This document shows positions 32,896-45,745 of a stretch of DNA of 64,000 bases, in pieces (within the stretch, counting starts at the first letter, position 1; every line of letters starts with the position of its first letter). The position numbers and the translations under genes are program-made. The notes beneath the pieces were generated by a model that searched no databases, was not told the origin of the DNA, and saw only the letters and a list, made by a program, of their open reading frames with translations. This stretch comes from Paulownia fortunei (lineage: Eukaryota > Streptophyta > Magnoliopsida > Lamiales > Paulowniaceae), in NCBI GenBank assembly GCA_019321725.1, contig CM033113.1, positions 7,502,001 to 7,566,000 on the forward strand, read 5' to 3'.

Positions 32896-35800
32896 ATGGC
32901 CTCAGAATCATGTATCAAGGGTACCTCAGCAAAGCAGAGCAAACATCGTGGAGGGCAAGCATACAAAACAGGAAAATTGGACCCTGCTATGAAAGAATTA
33001 CCCAGAAATGTTGAAAATGCTGCCTCTAAGAAAATTACATTAGAAGCTACAGCAGATATGAAATTAAATAATCATCTGGAAAAGGGAGCAGTTAGTTATT
33101 TGACAGGTAAAATGGATTCAAGCTTACATTTGGGCAATTCAAAACAAGCACCAATATTTGACCATACTGCTGATCAGGAAAAGAAAACGTTAGATCACGG
33201 AAATGTCAAAGATAGCTCAGCATCTGCAAAAGTTAGTGATGGAGCAAGCAGCCTTGCAAAGACTAGTGGAAGTGCCAAGATTAGTGATCGAGTTGAATTT
33301 GTTGAGAGTGGCAAGAGCAGTTTGTGTAGGGGTAGCACAAGTACTGATGTTAGCGATGAAAGTACTTGCAGCAGCTTGAGTAGCAGTGTTAACAAACCCC
33401 ATAAAGCAAATGACCTTAGATGGGAAGCAATACAGGCGGTCCGCACAAAGGATGGGGTCTTAGATCTGAGGCACTTTAGACTACTGAAGAAGTTGGGCTG
33501 TGGTGACATTGGAAGTGTCTATCTGTCGGAATTATGCGGTACAAAGTGTTACTTTGCAATGAAGGTTATGGATAAAGCTTCACTAGCTAGTCGGAAGAAA
33601 CTTTTGCGTGCCCAGACAGAAAGAGAAATATTGCAGTCTCTAGATCATCCTTTCCTTCCGACTTTATACACTCATTTTGAAACAGAAAAGTTTTCATGTT
33701 TAGTAATGGAGTTCTGTCCTGGGGGTGACTTGCATACACTTCGGCAAAGGCAACCGGGAAAGCATTTTTCTGAGCAAGCTGTGAAGTATGACATTTTCTT
33801 AACTCAGTGTTTATATATGGTTATAGCCTATCTTGAAAATGCATGATTTTCTGATATATTAATTGTTCTATGCAAAAGTGTTGTGAATCAATGAATGCTT
33901 TCATTTTATGGTTCTAGATTTTAATTCGACAAGTGGTTAAAGAAATATTTGGACTAACTAAAACAAATCAAAGAAGTATAATTCGGATTCGAACATTTGA
34001 AGTTTTAACAATTCTGTTGAAATTAACTTTGATCTGGTTAAGATGCTAGCGGCTTTAGATTTCTTAGTTAGATTGTGCAGACAACTTACTATAAAGTTTA
34101 TTGATGCCCTGACTTCAAGTTCTATCTTAAAATAAGCTGAGACAAATCCTACAAGTTGCAGAAGCTTTTGATTCAGAATTGTAGCTATTTCATGATCAGT
34201 TGCCAACCCAGTTCTTGGTAGATAATTTATTGGAGAATTCACCTTCTTTTAGTCCTTTTGCATTCTGCAACCCCATATTCATAGAGAAAGGATCAAATAA
34301 AGAACCCAGATTCAGATATATGAGGATAATTCTAATCAAACTAAATCTATTCCATGCTGCTAGTGGCTTTATAAATGAAAGTTATGAGGTAAAACCAAGC
34401 ACTCTGTCTTGAAGGTTTTTCATCGAACCGCACTTCTATAAATGCCAAAAGTCGTAGAAGCTTCTAAGTTGGAACTCCTAGCCTATTCTGTAATCAACGG
34501 AGAGACCCATGCTTGCTAGTTTACATACAAGAGAAGTCAATTTTTTTCATAAATACCTTTTCTGTTTCATTTGCACTTTTAGTTTCTCTTTAACTTCCCT
34601 GGCACTCTAATCCTCACAAACAAAGGACAAAATACAGAAAGAAGTCAATACAACACATGCATCCTAAATTACAAGCTTAATTAGCATTCTCACTTTTGCA
34701 GCTTGTCTTGAATACCACGTATCAGATTGAATCCATGTACTTGCTCATTTACCTCATTTCTTGTTTTCAACTCTTTTTACCTCCATTGGACCACATTATA
34801 TGTGTGTCCTTTGCTGTGTTATTCTTTTCCTGGTCATATTACCTCAGCAGGTGTAAGTCCTATCCCCTTGTTTCTTCTAGTATATTTTTGTCCCGACTCT
34901 CAGGTGGTATCTGGTATGAAGCAATGAGTTGGAAATTCATTTATAAACCTATTCTTCATTCCTTATTTGCTATATTCCATTTCCAATAACACCTATTGCT
35001 TGGAGAATCACCACTACTATAAATATGTTATCCTGCGGGCCCACCATTTTATGGGTGTTGCCATTCCCTAATACAAGGAAATGAACTCAATGTTTTAAAA
35101 TGCCAGATATACCCTCAAAAAAATTTAAAATTGCAATAAGCTCCCATCTAATAATTCCTCCTGTCTCACCTCCACACAACCACCCTCAGCACCTCCACAA
35201 CTCTCCCTGTCCCGCTCACACATTGGGGTGGATTTCCCAATGTAGAGTAAATTTGGGCGTTTGAGGGCCTTTTCTTTTACCTTTTAACTATTTTTTGGTA
35301 GTAACATGTAAATAATAAATCCTAATGCACACATGGAGAATAATTATGTGTTTTGACAAACGCCTAATGCTGATTAATTAGAGACATATTGTTAAAATGG
35401 ATTATTAAATTTATTGCAGTAAATGATTTTATTAATTTCAGTTAATAAATGAAAATAATTGGATTGCTTAAGATAAGTTTGATAAGAACATTCGGCTCAC
35501 TTATGCATATAAGCATCTTTGGTTATTTTGCGTTGTTTATAAAGCTGTAATTCTAGACAATTTTTACCTTTTCTCTCTTCTGTCCCTTGGGAATAAGGGA
35601 AAAAATCTTAGTGAAGTAAAAATGAACTTATTATGAAAGATAAAATGGAAAGATAAGAGCAGTATATTGTTTCATTGCACCTGGCCCCTAGCTAAATTTT
35701 TTGGTCTTGGTCATTCTTAATTTTGGCCATTTCATCTTGCTGGATGCAAAATATCAATCTGTGAAAAATATTCTTTAAGCTATTAAAGGTTCAGCATTGT

Positions 35801-37931
35801 TGCTTTAGATTCATGCCAATTCATGAGTAGAGAACCACTTAATTGGTTGCTCATCCTTGATAAACTATTAAAAGTTCCCTCTCTAATATCTTTTAGGTTT
35901 GGTTTGGATTGAAGGATTTGGGAGCTATGGATTTCAAATCCATAGTAACAAATTTATTGCACTTTCTTGATAATTTTGAGTTACTATGCATTCCAATTTT
36001 TTGGAACCTACTTTGAGCTATTTTTTCAGTTGTTCTTGTTGATTTTAAATCAATATTAAATCAACCTATTATTGGAGTCATTTGAAATCCTCTGCTCTAT
36101 TTCTTTTCCTCAAATCTAAATCCTTCAATCCAAATGCAAGCTTAATGATTATTTGTGAGCTTCATAAATTGAATATGTTAATAGTGACTTTGCATTAATA
36201 GATTAATGTTATTTGATCCGCAATGCTGTAACTTTTCTTAAACTCCTCTGACAATGGAAGGTATTGCCCAACACACCCTGGCTTTTTCGATCTATTGGCT
36301 TGTTCCAAGATTACTTGCTGCATGTCAAAATCTCATAGCTTTGCTATTGTTAGGGCAATCCTTGCATATTTTAAGATTTTATGTATGCAATGGTATTACT
36401 AATCGCATCCTTCTGGGTTTGTTGATGATACTGTGACACCTTAATTCATTCTCATTTTTAGTCCTTGTATTCTATACAGGGCAATTCAATTTAATCTAAC
36501 CCCTCGTCCCTCTCAGAAAGCAAAAAAGTGAAGGGAGAAAAAATGGGCACTTGTAGAAAAGATTAGGAGGCATTTATTAGTTGATGTGTCAACTATTTAT
36601 GGTTATTGTCATGGACCATCAAGTTGACTGGCTTGATGTTCCTAGTACACATACTGCAGCTCATCCAAATTTTTTCCAAGTGTATTTTCTTCTGGAGCTG
36701 TGGATGATTTGCAATGTATTTATTCTTTTTTATCTGCTGAACATTATTTTTTCTCATGTTAAATGTCAATTTCTAATTTGCTGGCCTGTCATAAATTTCT
36801 ATTTGGAAACTTGATTTATTGTCTTAACTGTTTTTGTTTTGAGGCTTAATTTTTATTTTCTTTCATGTACATTTCACAGATATTTATCTTTGTATCTGGT
36901 ACTTTCTTTTGGTCTGGAAGCCTAATTTCTATTGTATGTTATAATCCTGTTTACAGCTGAACCTTAAATCCCCAGAGCCGTTGGGATGCTTGCCTGTATG
37001 AGCTTAATAGAACACGAACTTGTCAATTTCTAATATACTTGGGATCTTCACATGCAGGTTTTATGTAGCAGAGGTCCTTCTTGCTTTAGAATACCTTCAT
37101 ATGCTCGGCATCGTCTACCGTGACCTCAAGCCTGAAAATGTCCTTGTGAGGGATGATGGGCATATAATGCTATCAGATTTTGACCTCTCACTTCGCTGTA
37201 CTGTGAGCCCAACTCTGATAAAGTCCTCATCCCTTGAGGCAGATTCCCAACGGAAAAACACTGTTTATTGCGTCCAACCTGCTTGCATTGAGCCATCTTG
37301 TGTCCAGCCGTCATGTATGGTCCCTACTACATGTTTTGCTCCTCGCTTCTTTTCAGGTAAATCCAAGAAAGACCGGAAACCCAAAAATGAAATTGGCAAC
37401 CAAGTTAGCCCATTGCCAGAGCTTATGGCTGAGCCGACAGATGCACGGTCAATGTCATTCGTGGGCACTCATGAGTACTTAGCACCTGAAATCATTAAAG
37501 GTGAAGGGCATGGCAGTGCTGTGGACTGGTGGACTTTTGGGATTTTTCTGTATGAGTTATTGTTTGGTAAGACGCCATTTAAGGGATCAGGAAATCGGGC
37601 TACCCTTTTCAATGTTGTCGGTCAGCCCCTACGTTTTCCAGAATCACCAGTGGTCAGTTTCGCAGCTAGAGATCTTATCAGAGGCTTATTGGTGAAAGAA
37701 CCACAGCATAGGTTGGCATACAAACGTGGAGCAACAGAAATTAAGCAGCATCCATTCTTCGAAGGTGTGAATTGGGCTCTAATACGCTGTGCTAGCCCTC
37801 CAGAGGTCCCAAGACCTGTCGACATTGAGAGAATTCCTGCACCTCCAGCATCGACTAGTCTAAAAGTTGCCCCTGCAGCTATCCCCACCCCACAAAATTC
37901 TGATAATTATCTAGAATTTGATTTCTTTTAG
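32896..37931 (+). CDS. AGC VIIIa protein kinase, D6 PROTEIN KINASE-like
   Basis: Two exons, 32896-33785 and 37058-37931, with a 3272-bp intron splitting a Lys codon, give 587 aa. The N-terminal region (1-180) is Ser-rich and carries the family's [11 protein letters not shown] block. The kinase domain follows: glycine loop [10 protein letters not shown] (200-209), ATP Lys223 in AMKVMD, catalytic RDLKPEN with Asp319, and DFD (337-339), which replaces DFG in plant AGC VIII kinases. The activation segment has the long AGC VIII insert. It holds a Cys pentad repeat (Cys368, 373, 378, 383, 389) and the basic stretch [11 protein letters not shown] (398-408), like the polybasic membrane-binding motif of D6[14 protein letters not shown] follows. 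The C-terminus is LEFDFF. D6PKs sit at the plasma membrane and phosphorylate PIN auxin exporters. The best family match is D6PK/D6PKL; a specific orthologue needs a tree. Confidence 0.93.
33786..37057 (+). other. 3.3-kb intron of the D6PK-like gene
   Basis: This intron separates the N-lobe from the C-lobe coding exon, at the conserved position before [14 protein letters not shown]. No exon-like or protein-like segment is found inside despite several short open frames. A small inverted-repeat element is at 35899-36138. The remainder is AT-rich, with a slightly GC-richer patch near 35.1-35.25 kb. Confidence 0.7.
35899..36138. mobile_element. Small MITE-like inverted-repeat element in the kinase intron
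   Basis: The left end has gtttggattgaaggattt (from about 35902) and the right end has aaatccttcaatccaaa (to about 36134), which are reverse complements. The unit is about 240 bp, AT-rich, with an internal hairpin atggatttcaaatccat near 35926. It has the size and form of a MITE. No target-site duplication could be fixed. Confidence 0.65.
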
Positions 37932-38483
37932 TAGTTTTCATGTTTGAGCTGCTTTCCAGACATTAAAAGGACCGAAAGGAAGGTCAGGGCTTCTTGGGCA
38001 AGTAGTGTTTGATTATGTATTTGGACAGTTGATGATTTGTTGTATTGCAAATGTTGTAATACTGTTGGTATCAATCCCATAATGTGTATTTCTTCATGCT
38101 TTTCTGGTACATGTGGTGGCAATCGTGGATTGTTGTGGAAACAATTTCACAGAAGCTACTGATTGTTCTCTGTAGTTGTAACATAAGATCTTAAGACAGA
38201 TTTTTGTTGGCAGAAAAAACATATAGCCAGATGTGGGCATGCCCATTTTCGTATAGCAAGAAATAATTGTTTTTTTTTATACATTTGATGACATTCTGAA
38301 TTTACATTGCACCAAAAAACACCATTTTTGGACTATTTTAGTTTAACTGAAGATAGCAAAAAAAAGGAACGTGTCAATATAATGGAGAAGAAAAGGGGGA
38401 CCAAAAAGAGGAAAAACAGACAAGCCTCCAGGCCAACTAACAAGCGTCTCAGAATTCAGAGACTGCAAAACAAATTCTGCGGT

Positions 38484-38508
38484 TGCGGTGAGCGTGGATC
38501 GAACACGC

Positions 38509-38551
<43 letters not shown>

Positions 38552-38556
38552 CCGGC
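38484..38556 (-). tRNA. tRNA-Phe (anticodon GAA)
   Basis: A 73-nt minus-strand cloverleaf with no intron. The D-arm holds the A box TAGCTCAGTTGG. The anticodon arm is CAGACTGAAGATCTG with anticodon GAA, and the T-arm holds the B box GGTGTTCGATCC-type sequence. An oligo-T (TTTGTTTT) follows within about 20 bases as a Pol III stop. The body equals the plant nuclear tRNA-Phe I know. The acceptor stem reads GCCGGGA at the 5' side instead of the usual GCGGGGA, opposite TCACCGC. This makes a C3-C70 mismatch in addition to the G5-A68 mismatch of plant tRNA-Phe. It may be a weakened or pseudo copy. Confidence 0.92.
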
Positions 38557-38585
38557 GAGATGAAAAAAGATGTAAACTTTTCTAA

Positions 38586-41500
38586 CTTTCTAAGCGAAGT
38601 AAATCATTGTCTAAGGAACTCCTCAACTAACCTTCCCCAAATATAAAAACCTCAACGTCAAAGTTAGTGGTTTTAGTAGACTCATAGCTCTTATAATCTA
38701 ATAATTTAATTAGAAAATTAATATTATTTTGATTAAATTTTAAAATAAGATTGCATTTTTAAAATAATTTAATTTTTTTAAAATCTTATTAAGTATAGTA
38801 ATGATCAAATTTCACTAACTCTCAATTTTATTAATTTTTGAAACAAAATTATATTTTTAAAAATATATTTTTTTGGAAAAACTCTTAATTAAAGCAATCA
38901 TCTGTCAACTATTACTTTTAAAAATTAACAGTATAAAAATATTCAAAAGTATATACCTTTTCGCATTGTACCCAACACCTCACTATTATAGCCATCAGAG
39001 GGCCACCGATCAACCTGAGATCCCATCGCTTAGGCTCACCGTCCAACCATTTTTCTATTTCCATTCCGCCATCAAAAGGCTAAGACTCAAGCCTTAACGG
39101 CTTACCCATGGGTAGACAACACATCTGACATCCCTGCGTCTCTCCGAGTGTTGTCTGGTTCCTATCCAAGTCTTTAGATTTTTAATAATTATATTAATAA
39201 TTGCACATTATATGTTGTGCTTATCCATAGCGCCCATCCATTCGATTATTATAGTCCTATTTTTGAATTGACGCAAAGATTTAGATTAAAATTTAAAATA
39301 TATATATATATTTTTAATTTATTATAATAATTGAAAATTAATGATGTCATATCATTAATTAAATAATATTATAATTTTAAAAATAAAATTATATTAAAAG
39401 AATTAATTTATAAAATGTCCCCAAAAAAGTATAATCAATAATTTGAGATAGACTAAGTAGAGAACCCAAGCAGAATTAGCTTATAATAGTTCGAGAAATC
39501 GATTTACTAGAAAGTTCCCATTCAGGTCGTGTATGGCAGGTCATCTAACAGAGTGTTAAATTTGGTGTCTTTATCTTTCGAGTCTCACTAATCTTGAATG
39601 GAGACAAAGTAATAGGAATCCGGATAAGTGCCGTTGGTCCCATTCCTCCATCTCTTGTCCCTACCCTAAACCAACTATAGGAACAAATGTCGTAACAATG
39701 AATAGTATAATAATACAATCAATATTGTACATGTAGTGTGTATCTCATTATATATTCACAAACATATCCATATATTTGTGTGTTGTGAATATGTGGTGAG
39801 ATATATACCCAAAATACATTATTAATGTAAAGTTTATTAGACCCTAACAATGTTATACCTAATAATTTTTTTATTTCTAATTATGTTTGAATAATTCAAT
39901 TTCAATGAAAAAAAATTTATTTTTTTTCTTAATTCAAATAATATAACTCTCTGCTTTTTCTTTACTTTTTACTTGCTAAAATTGAAGGTCCAATATACCA
40001 TTTAGTACTCAAATCAAAATGGATGGACAACATAATAATGAAATAGATGCAGTCACATGCCACATGTGATTGACATAAAACCTTTGTATCAATGAAAAGT
40101 CCATTCTTTCACTTTGGTCAAAAAAGCAGAATATACCATAAACCATAATCATCAACCACCACCCAAAAAAGGGTTAAAAGAAGGAAGTGAATAGTGACTT
40201 TTCACATCATGAATTTGCAAAAAATTGTAGGTGTGTGTGGTCCACTGGTCCTTGCAACTGCTTTTCATCACTGGTCTTTATCTTCTCTAGGGAGTATATG
40301 AGTATAAATAATCTATTGGCTCTAATTAAGCTACTTCAAAACCATTGCTTTTCTATATTCTAAAGGCAGTTTTAGAATATTTTAATTTGTGATTAGAATT
40401 TTTTTATTTTTTTTAATTTTTTTTTTACTATTAATTGAAGTTTGGAACAAAGAATCATGAAGCATTCAATGAATGAAGTCTTAGGGTACGGAGAGGCTAA
40501 AAGGTTTCAAAATTAATTTGCACCGAATTAGGTTATGTCTTTTTAGAATCTTAGGGCTCGTTTGATTTCATTCCCACAAATAATTTTTTTATTATTTATT
40601 ATTTAAAAATGAAAAAAAAAATATTTTACTCATTTTTTTTTATCAAAAATTACAGTTATTTTTATTTTTAAATTTATTAATATTTTATGTTTTTTCACAA
40701 ACTTACTAATCGTTTTTTCAAATCTACTCACATATTACGTCTTTTCATAAAAATAAAATTATAAAATAAATATATTTTTATTAATAAATATATATAGTTT
40801 ATATAACAACATAACTAATCCAAACATATTTTCATTTTTATATAAAAATTTAGCAAAAATATTTTTAACTCTGAAAATACTAAAAACATGAAAATGAGTT
40901 TGGAAACAAGTTCTTACAATATCTGGCAATCCTAAGTCTCTGTTTGGATCTTAAAAAACCTCCAACTATTTCAAATAATTTATCGAAACAAGTTCTTATT
41001 CGCGTTCTAAAGGAACATGCACCGAAATTATAATATCTTTTCATTTTTATGATAATAAATACTAAATTAAAAGTGTTTTCATTGTACTTATTTCTTTTCA
41101 GTTTATGCTAATACTTTTTTTTTTCACTTTGTGTAAATGCTTAATATTTTGAATTTTTTATTTTAATTTGATATTTTATCTCATATTCCACACAACAATT
41201 ACATTTCAAATATATATAATTAATATCAAATAAATAATATTTTATATACTTGATATGCATTTATTATTTGAAATAGAAGATAAAATACGGAAAATCCGAA
41301 CTGATGCATTTAAGGATGGAAATGCATTTATTCTCATTAGGTTTTATCTATCAATCCTTGTATTTGTTTATTTTTGAGGGGTAAATGTTATATGATTTGT
41401 CTTAAACATTCAACTATATCAAATAATTGGTAAAATTTCTTCCTTGCTTGAATCCCTTTAGGAGCTGATTGGACATAGACAAAATCAAAGGACAAGCTAT

Positions 41501-44500
41501 ATATTCTAAGTGAGTAATATATAGACTTATCAAAATAAATATAATAATAAGTGAGTGATATATAAAAGAGGCCAAGATCAAGAAATTCAACTTGCAATAT
41601 TTAATTTTATTACCAACGCTCAAGAATTCTCATAAAAAAGTGAGACTTAAATATTTGGCCTGCCCAATGGCCCATACTCACTTGGCCTTTCAACTAAATA
41701 TGGGACATATTGAAAGCAAATACATAACTCTAGTGCTTCAAAATAATTAATCTATTTGTTATACTATAAAATCAAACTTTTTAATCTTTATACTAACTTA
41801 TCATACAATTTTAAAAATAATTATTAAATTATTTGCTGCACTAATAGAAAATTTCAATTTGACTGATTAACTCCGTAAATCAACTATTAATTTGAAACGT
41901 AGATAGTAATTTATTATCCTACCATCACTGTTTTTAAAATTAGATCGGATTGGCTGATTCGATCGGCCCAACAGCGAATCGATGGTCGATCTGATTTGAT
42001 TAGGGCAAAAAATTGAAAAATTGATTAGATCGGTTAAAAAAAAGATTAAACTAGTTAAAACTATTTTTTTATTTTTTAAGAATTTAAAATTTAGTATTTG
42101 ATTATATTTATGTGATTATTTCAATTTTGAATTTTGTTAAATATATTTTTTAGTTGATTTTTTTTTTTTAGCATTGTACATAACAATTAATTTATTATAT
42201 TATTATTTTATATAATATAATAAAAAATATAATATCAATAGAATCGATGGTTAACAATAATGTGTTAATCATTAATTCCATTATAAAGACACTAATTTCA
42301 ATTTTTCGGACATATGCATGTGGATGCCTAACGTGCAACAAGATTCTCTAATCTTCAACGGTGTAGCAAAAATGTGTGAAAGCATTAGTATTTAAACATC
42401 TTTTGATGAAGGAAAACAACATGCTTAACAGTCACCCTTTCTGTCCTTTTTTTCTGCTTTATAACAATATGCTTCGAATTTCCCCTTTTTTTTCACACAT
42501 TATCTTTAGGCATCATGTGCCCGACGAGTAACATCCACTTCGAAAAATTAATTTCAAGAATCGTACGAAATATGTTCCAACTTTTTGTTTGGTTTTTTTT
42601 TTTTTTTTTGTTTTTTTTTTCTCAGATGTGATTGGAATTTTTTAAAAGTTTCAAGAATTTTTGTGAGGTGGGAAAGCGTAGAATCCAACAACTATGTTTT
42701 GGAGACATAAATAGTTTCTTTGGACCCTAGCAATTGTCTGTCACCCACATTTTGGTGTCAAATATCATGTCAATTCTTGAAGGATACTATAAATAAAAAA
42801 TAGATATAACTTAAATTTTACCAATATTTATAGAAATTAAAAGGTGATTGAAACTCATTTCATATAAACTTTTATATATAAAAATTTATTTATAAAAAAA
42901 TTAAGTATTTATCAATTATTTTTGAATGAATATTTTAAATAAGGTTTTTTTTTAAAAAAAATTATTTTAAAAAAGTGCAAAATTATAATTTTTGAATTTT
43001 TCTTCTTACATTTCTATTAAATAGTAGTTAAAGTTTATTTTTATCAAACAATTAACAATATTTATAAATATTTTTTTTAAAAAATTATATTAAAAAATTT
43101 ATTTTATAAATAAATTTTCATTTAAAAAGTGTTTCAAATATGTACTAACACTTGAAGCGTCGTTACGCTAATTTATCTTTTTCTTTTTGTGTTATACATC
43201 AATTTTTCCCCTTCGTTCTTTTTGAATTGTTGCTAATAGAATGTTTTCTGTTGCTTAAACTTTTTCATAATACTTTTTCAAGTTCTTTTTGCCTTTATTT
43301 TTATGAAGTTGGTATTTTTTTTATAGTAAAATACTTGAATTAATTAATTTTATGGGGGAAATTCCAATTTATTCATCTTTCAAATTGTATCACATCGATT
43401 AGACCATTTTGTTCCTTAAAAAAAAAACAATAATATGTCAATTTTTTTTGTTTTGTCATTGAGTAGATTCATATTTCTAATTTAAAAATATCAGATTGTG
43501 CATTTTAATATAGGTCTCCTTTTTTACCCTTTTTTTTTTCTTGTGCTCGTCAAAATATTTTTTTTAATTGAATATATAATAAGACTTTAAGATGCCACCT
43601 CTCCTAGTTTTATGCAATTGCGAGTCTATTATTTTTAACTTTGATGCTTGAGTTCAATTAGGTCACAGTTGAGGTGGGGATAATTTTCTGTCTCGCATTT
43701 ATTTTAGTATATAATGAGTGGGGAGTGCCCACATATATGTGAACCACGTTATTATGTGGTGTCAATTGTTGTGTTATCATATAAAGTTAGCATTTTAATA
43801 ATTCTAGTTGAGTTGAATATGTTATATATATTTATTTAAATTTTTATTAAATTTTAAAATTTATTTAAAAATTTAATTTGATTATTAAATAAATTGAGAA
43901 AGTCAAACACGAATTAAATTCGAATAATTTAATTATTTTACATATATATTATTTTTTTATTAATTAATTCGAGTTCGAGTCGAGTTTTAAAATTTAATAA
44001 AAAAATATATATATTCAAATTTAATTTATTATATTTAACGAGTTGAGTTCAAATAATATTTTAACAATCGATTTTAAATAATTTATTTATTTTTTAATCC
44101 TATCTAAAATATTTTATTGGAACCAACACTTTTAAATTACCATTAATTAGTTAGTTGCTGCTCCAAAAGTAACAGTCGTATTTCACAACAATTTGGCAAT
44201 TGCTCATTAAATATTTTTGAACTACTGTTGATTTAAAAAATATTATATTCGATACAACTCACTATATATTTTATATATATATATATATATAAATGTAAAT
44301 GTATGATAAAATGCACGTTCAATTTACATTAGTGGATGTAACATTTATATGATGCTATAGAAAGTTCAGTGACAATTATTTAACTTAATTAATTACCTAT
44401 AAACAATTTAGGTTATTTCCCTTTATGTGAATGATTTTTTAAATTCCTTTTTTCTATTTTGGTTGAATAAAAAAATTATGTTGAAATTACGCAAGTTTTC

Positions 44501-45010
44501 TAAATATATTTTGTCATAAAGGTTCGTATGTGCATCTATACTACCCGAACATTGTAGGATATTTTTTCATCTTATTACTACCATAGAAAAAGGAACGCGG
44601 GGAATATGGAAAATAATGAAAATGCAGTGGTGAAAAAAGTGTAAATATTTAATTTCAAGAAATTGTTTGATTTCCATTCATTTGTTATTATTATTATTAT
44701 TATTATTTTGGAAGATCATTCGATCATGAAATTGATGCTGTTGGCATAGTATTTTCCGATCTAATTGATGCTGTCCGTTATTTTCCACTATTTGTACTAT
44801 TTCTTTATTTATTATTTTGTTTTATTAAATACAAATAACCAATTCTAAATTTTCAGAAAAAAATGAGCATAACGTTCTGATTCATATTATGAAGAAAATT
44901 TTGATATTTGAATTCCAAAATTTCAAATTTTCAATTTTTTTGAAAAATTAGCAGTTGAATTGTGTGATTAGAATTTGATTATATTCATTTAGTATATATA
45001 TATATATTTT
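38586..45010. other. AT-rich gene desert between tRNA-Phe and the SEC14-like gene
   Basis: No convincing gene in about 6.4 kb. A GC-richer island of about 200 bases at 38960-39170 shows no ORF of note. A degenerate hAT-like stretch lies at about 41930-42260 (gatcggattggctgattcgatcgg at one side). Another low-complexity stretch, with attcgagttcgagtcgagtt, lies at 43830-44110. Microsatellites are (AT)n at about 44272-44291 and (TTA)n at 44684-44708. Long A and T runs occur throughout. Confidence 0.55.
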
Positions 45011-45011
45011 T

Positions 45012-45729
45012 TTGATTTAGTAAAACAAATTGAATCAGATTTAGAGTGGGGTTACTTTGATTTAGTTAAACAAATCAGATTCATATTTTTTATTTTGATT
45101 TACAAATTGAATCAAATTTAGAATTGGGTTATTTTGATTTAGTAAAACAAATCAGATTCAGAATTTTTATTTTATTTATTTTGATTTAATGAAACAAATT
45201 AGATCATGATTTAGTAAAACAAATTGAATCAGATTATTTATTTGAATATGTTGATTAATAAAACAAATTAAATCAGATTTTTCATTTTGTTTTAATAAAT
45301 CAAATTGAATCAGATATATTTTTTTGATTTAGTAAAACAAATTGAATCAGATTATTTATTTTGAATATTTTGATTCATAAAACAAATTAAATCAGATTTT
45401 TCATTTTGATTTAGTGAAACAAATTGAATCAGATTCAGATTTTTTTTAATTATTTTGATTTAATGAAACAAGTTAGATCATTTTTTATTTTGATTTAGTA
45501 AAACAAATTGAGTCAAATATAGAATTGGTTTGTTTTTATTTAGTAAAACAAATTCGATTCAGATTTCTTATTTTGATTTAGTAAACAAAAGGAATGAGAT
45601 TATTTATTTTAATTGTTTTGATTAATAAAAGAAATTAAATCAGATTTTTTATTTTGATTTATTAAAACAAATTGAATCAGATTTATTTTTTTAAATCAGA
45701 ATTAGTTATTTGATTTAGTAAAACAAAAT
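45012..45729 (+). repeat. Minisatellite array, core TTGATTTAGTAAAACAAATT
   Basis: About fifteen diverged copies of a core of the form ttgatttagtaaaacaaattgaatcagat are separated by short T-rich spacers across 718 bases. Some copies form longer repeats of about 120 bases: the block gattatttatttgaat..ttgatt.ataaaacaaattaaatcag recurs near 45230, 45345 and 45600. An (AAT)n run follows at the 3' edge (45728-45745). It is not coding. Confidence 0.9.
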
Positions 45730-45745
45730 AATAATAATAATAATG

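Noticed and set aside
38307..38585. 92-codon open frame with RGSNTRPSDLQSDALPTELSRRDEK
   Set aside because: This is the translation of the antisense strand of tRNA-Phe plus flanks, a well-known false protein.
41930..42260. Possible hAT-like MITE with gatcggattggctgattcgatcgg at one side
   Set aside because: Only one end is suggestive. No matching opposite end or target duplication was found, so it is mentioned only in the intergenic entry.
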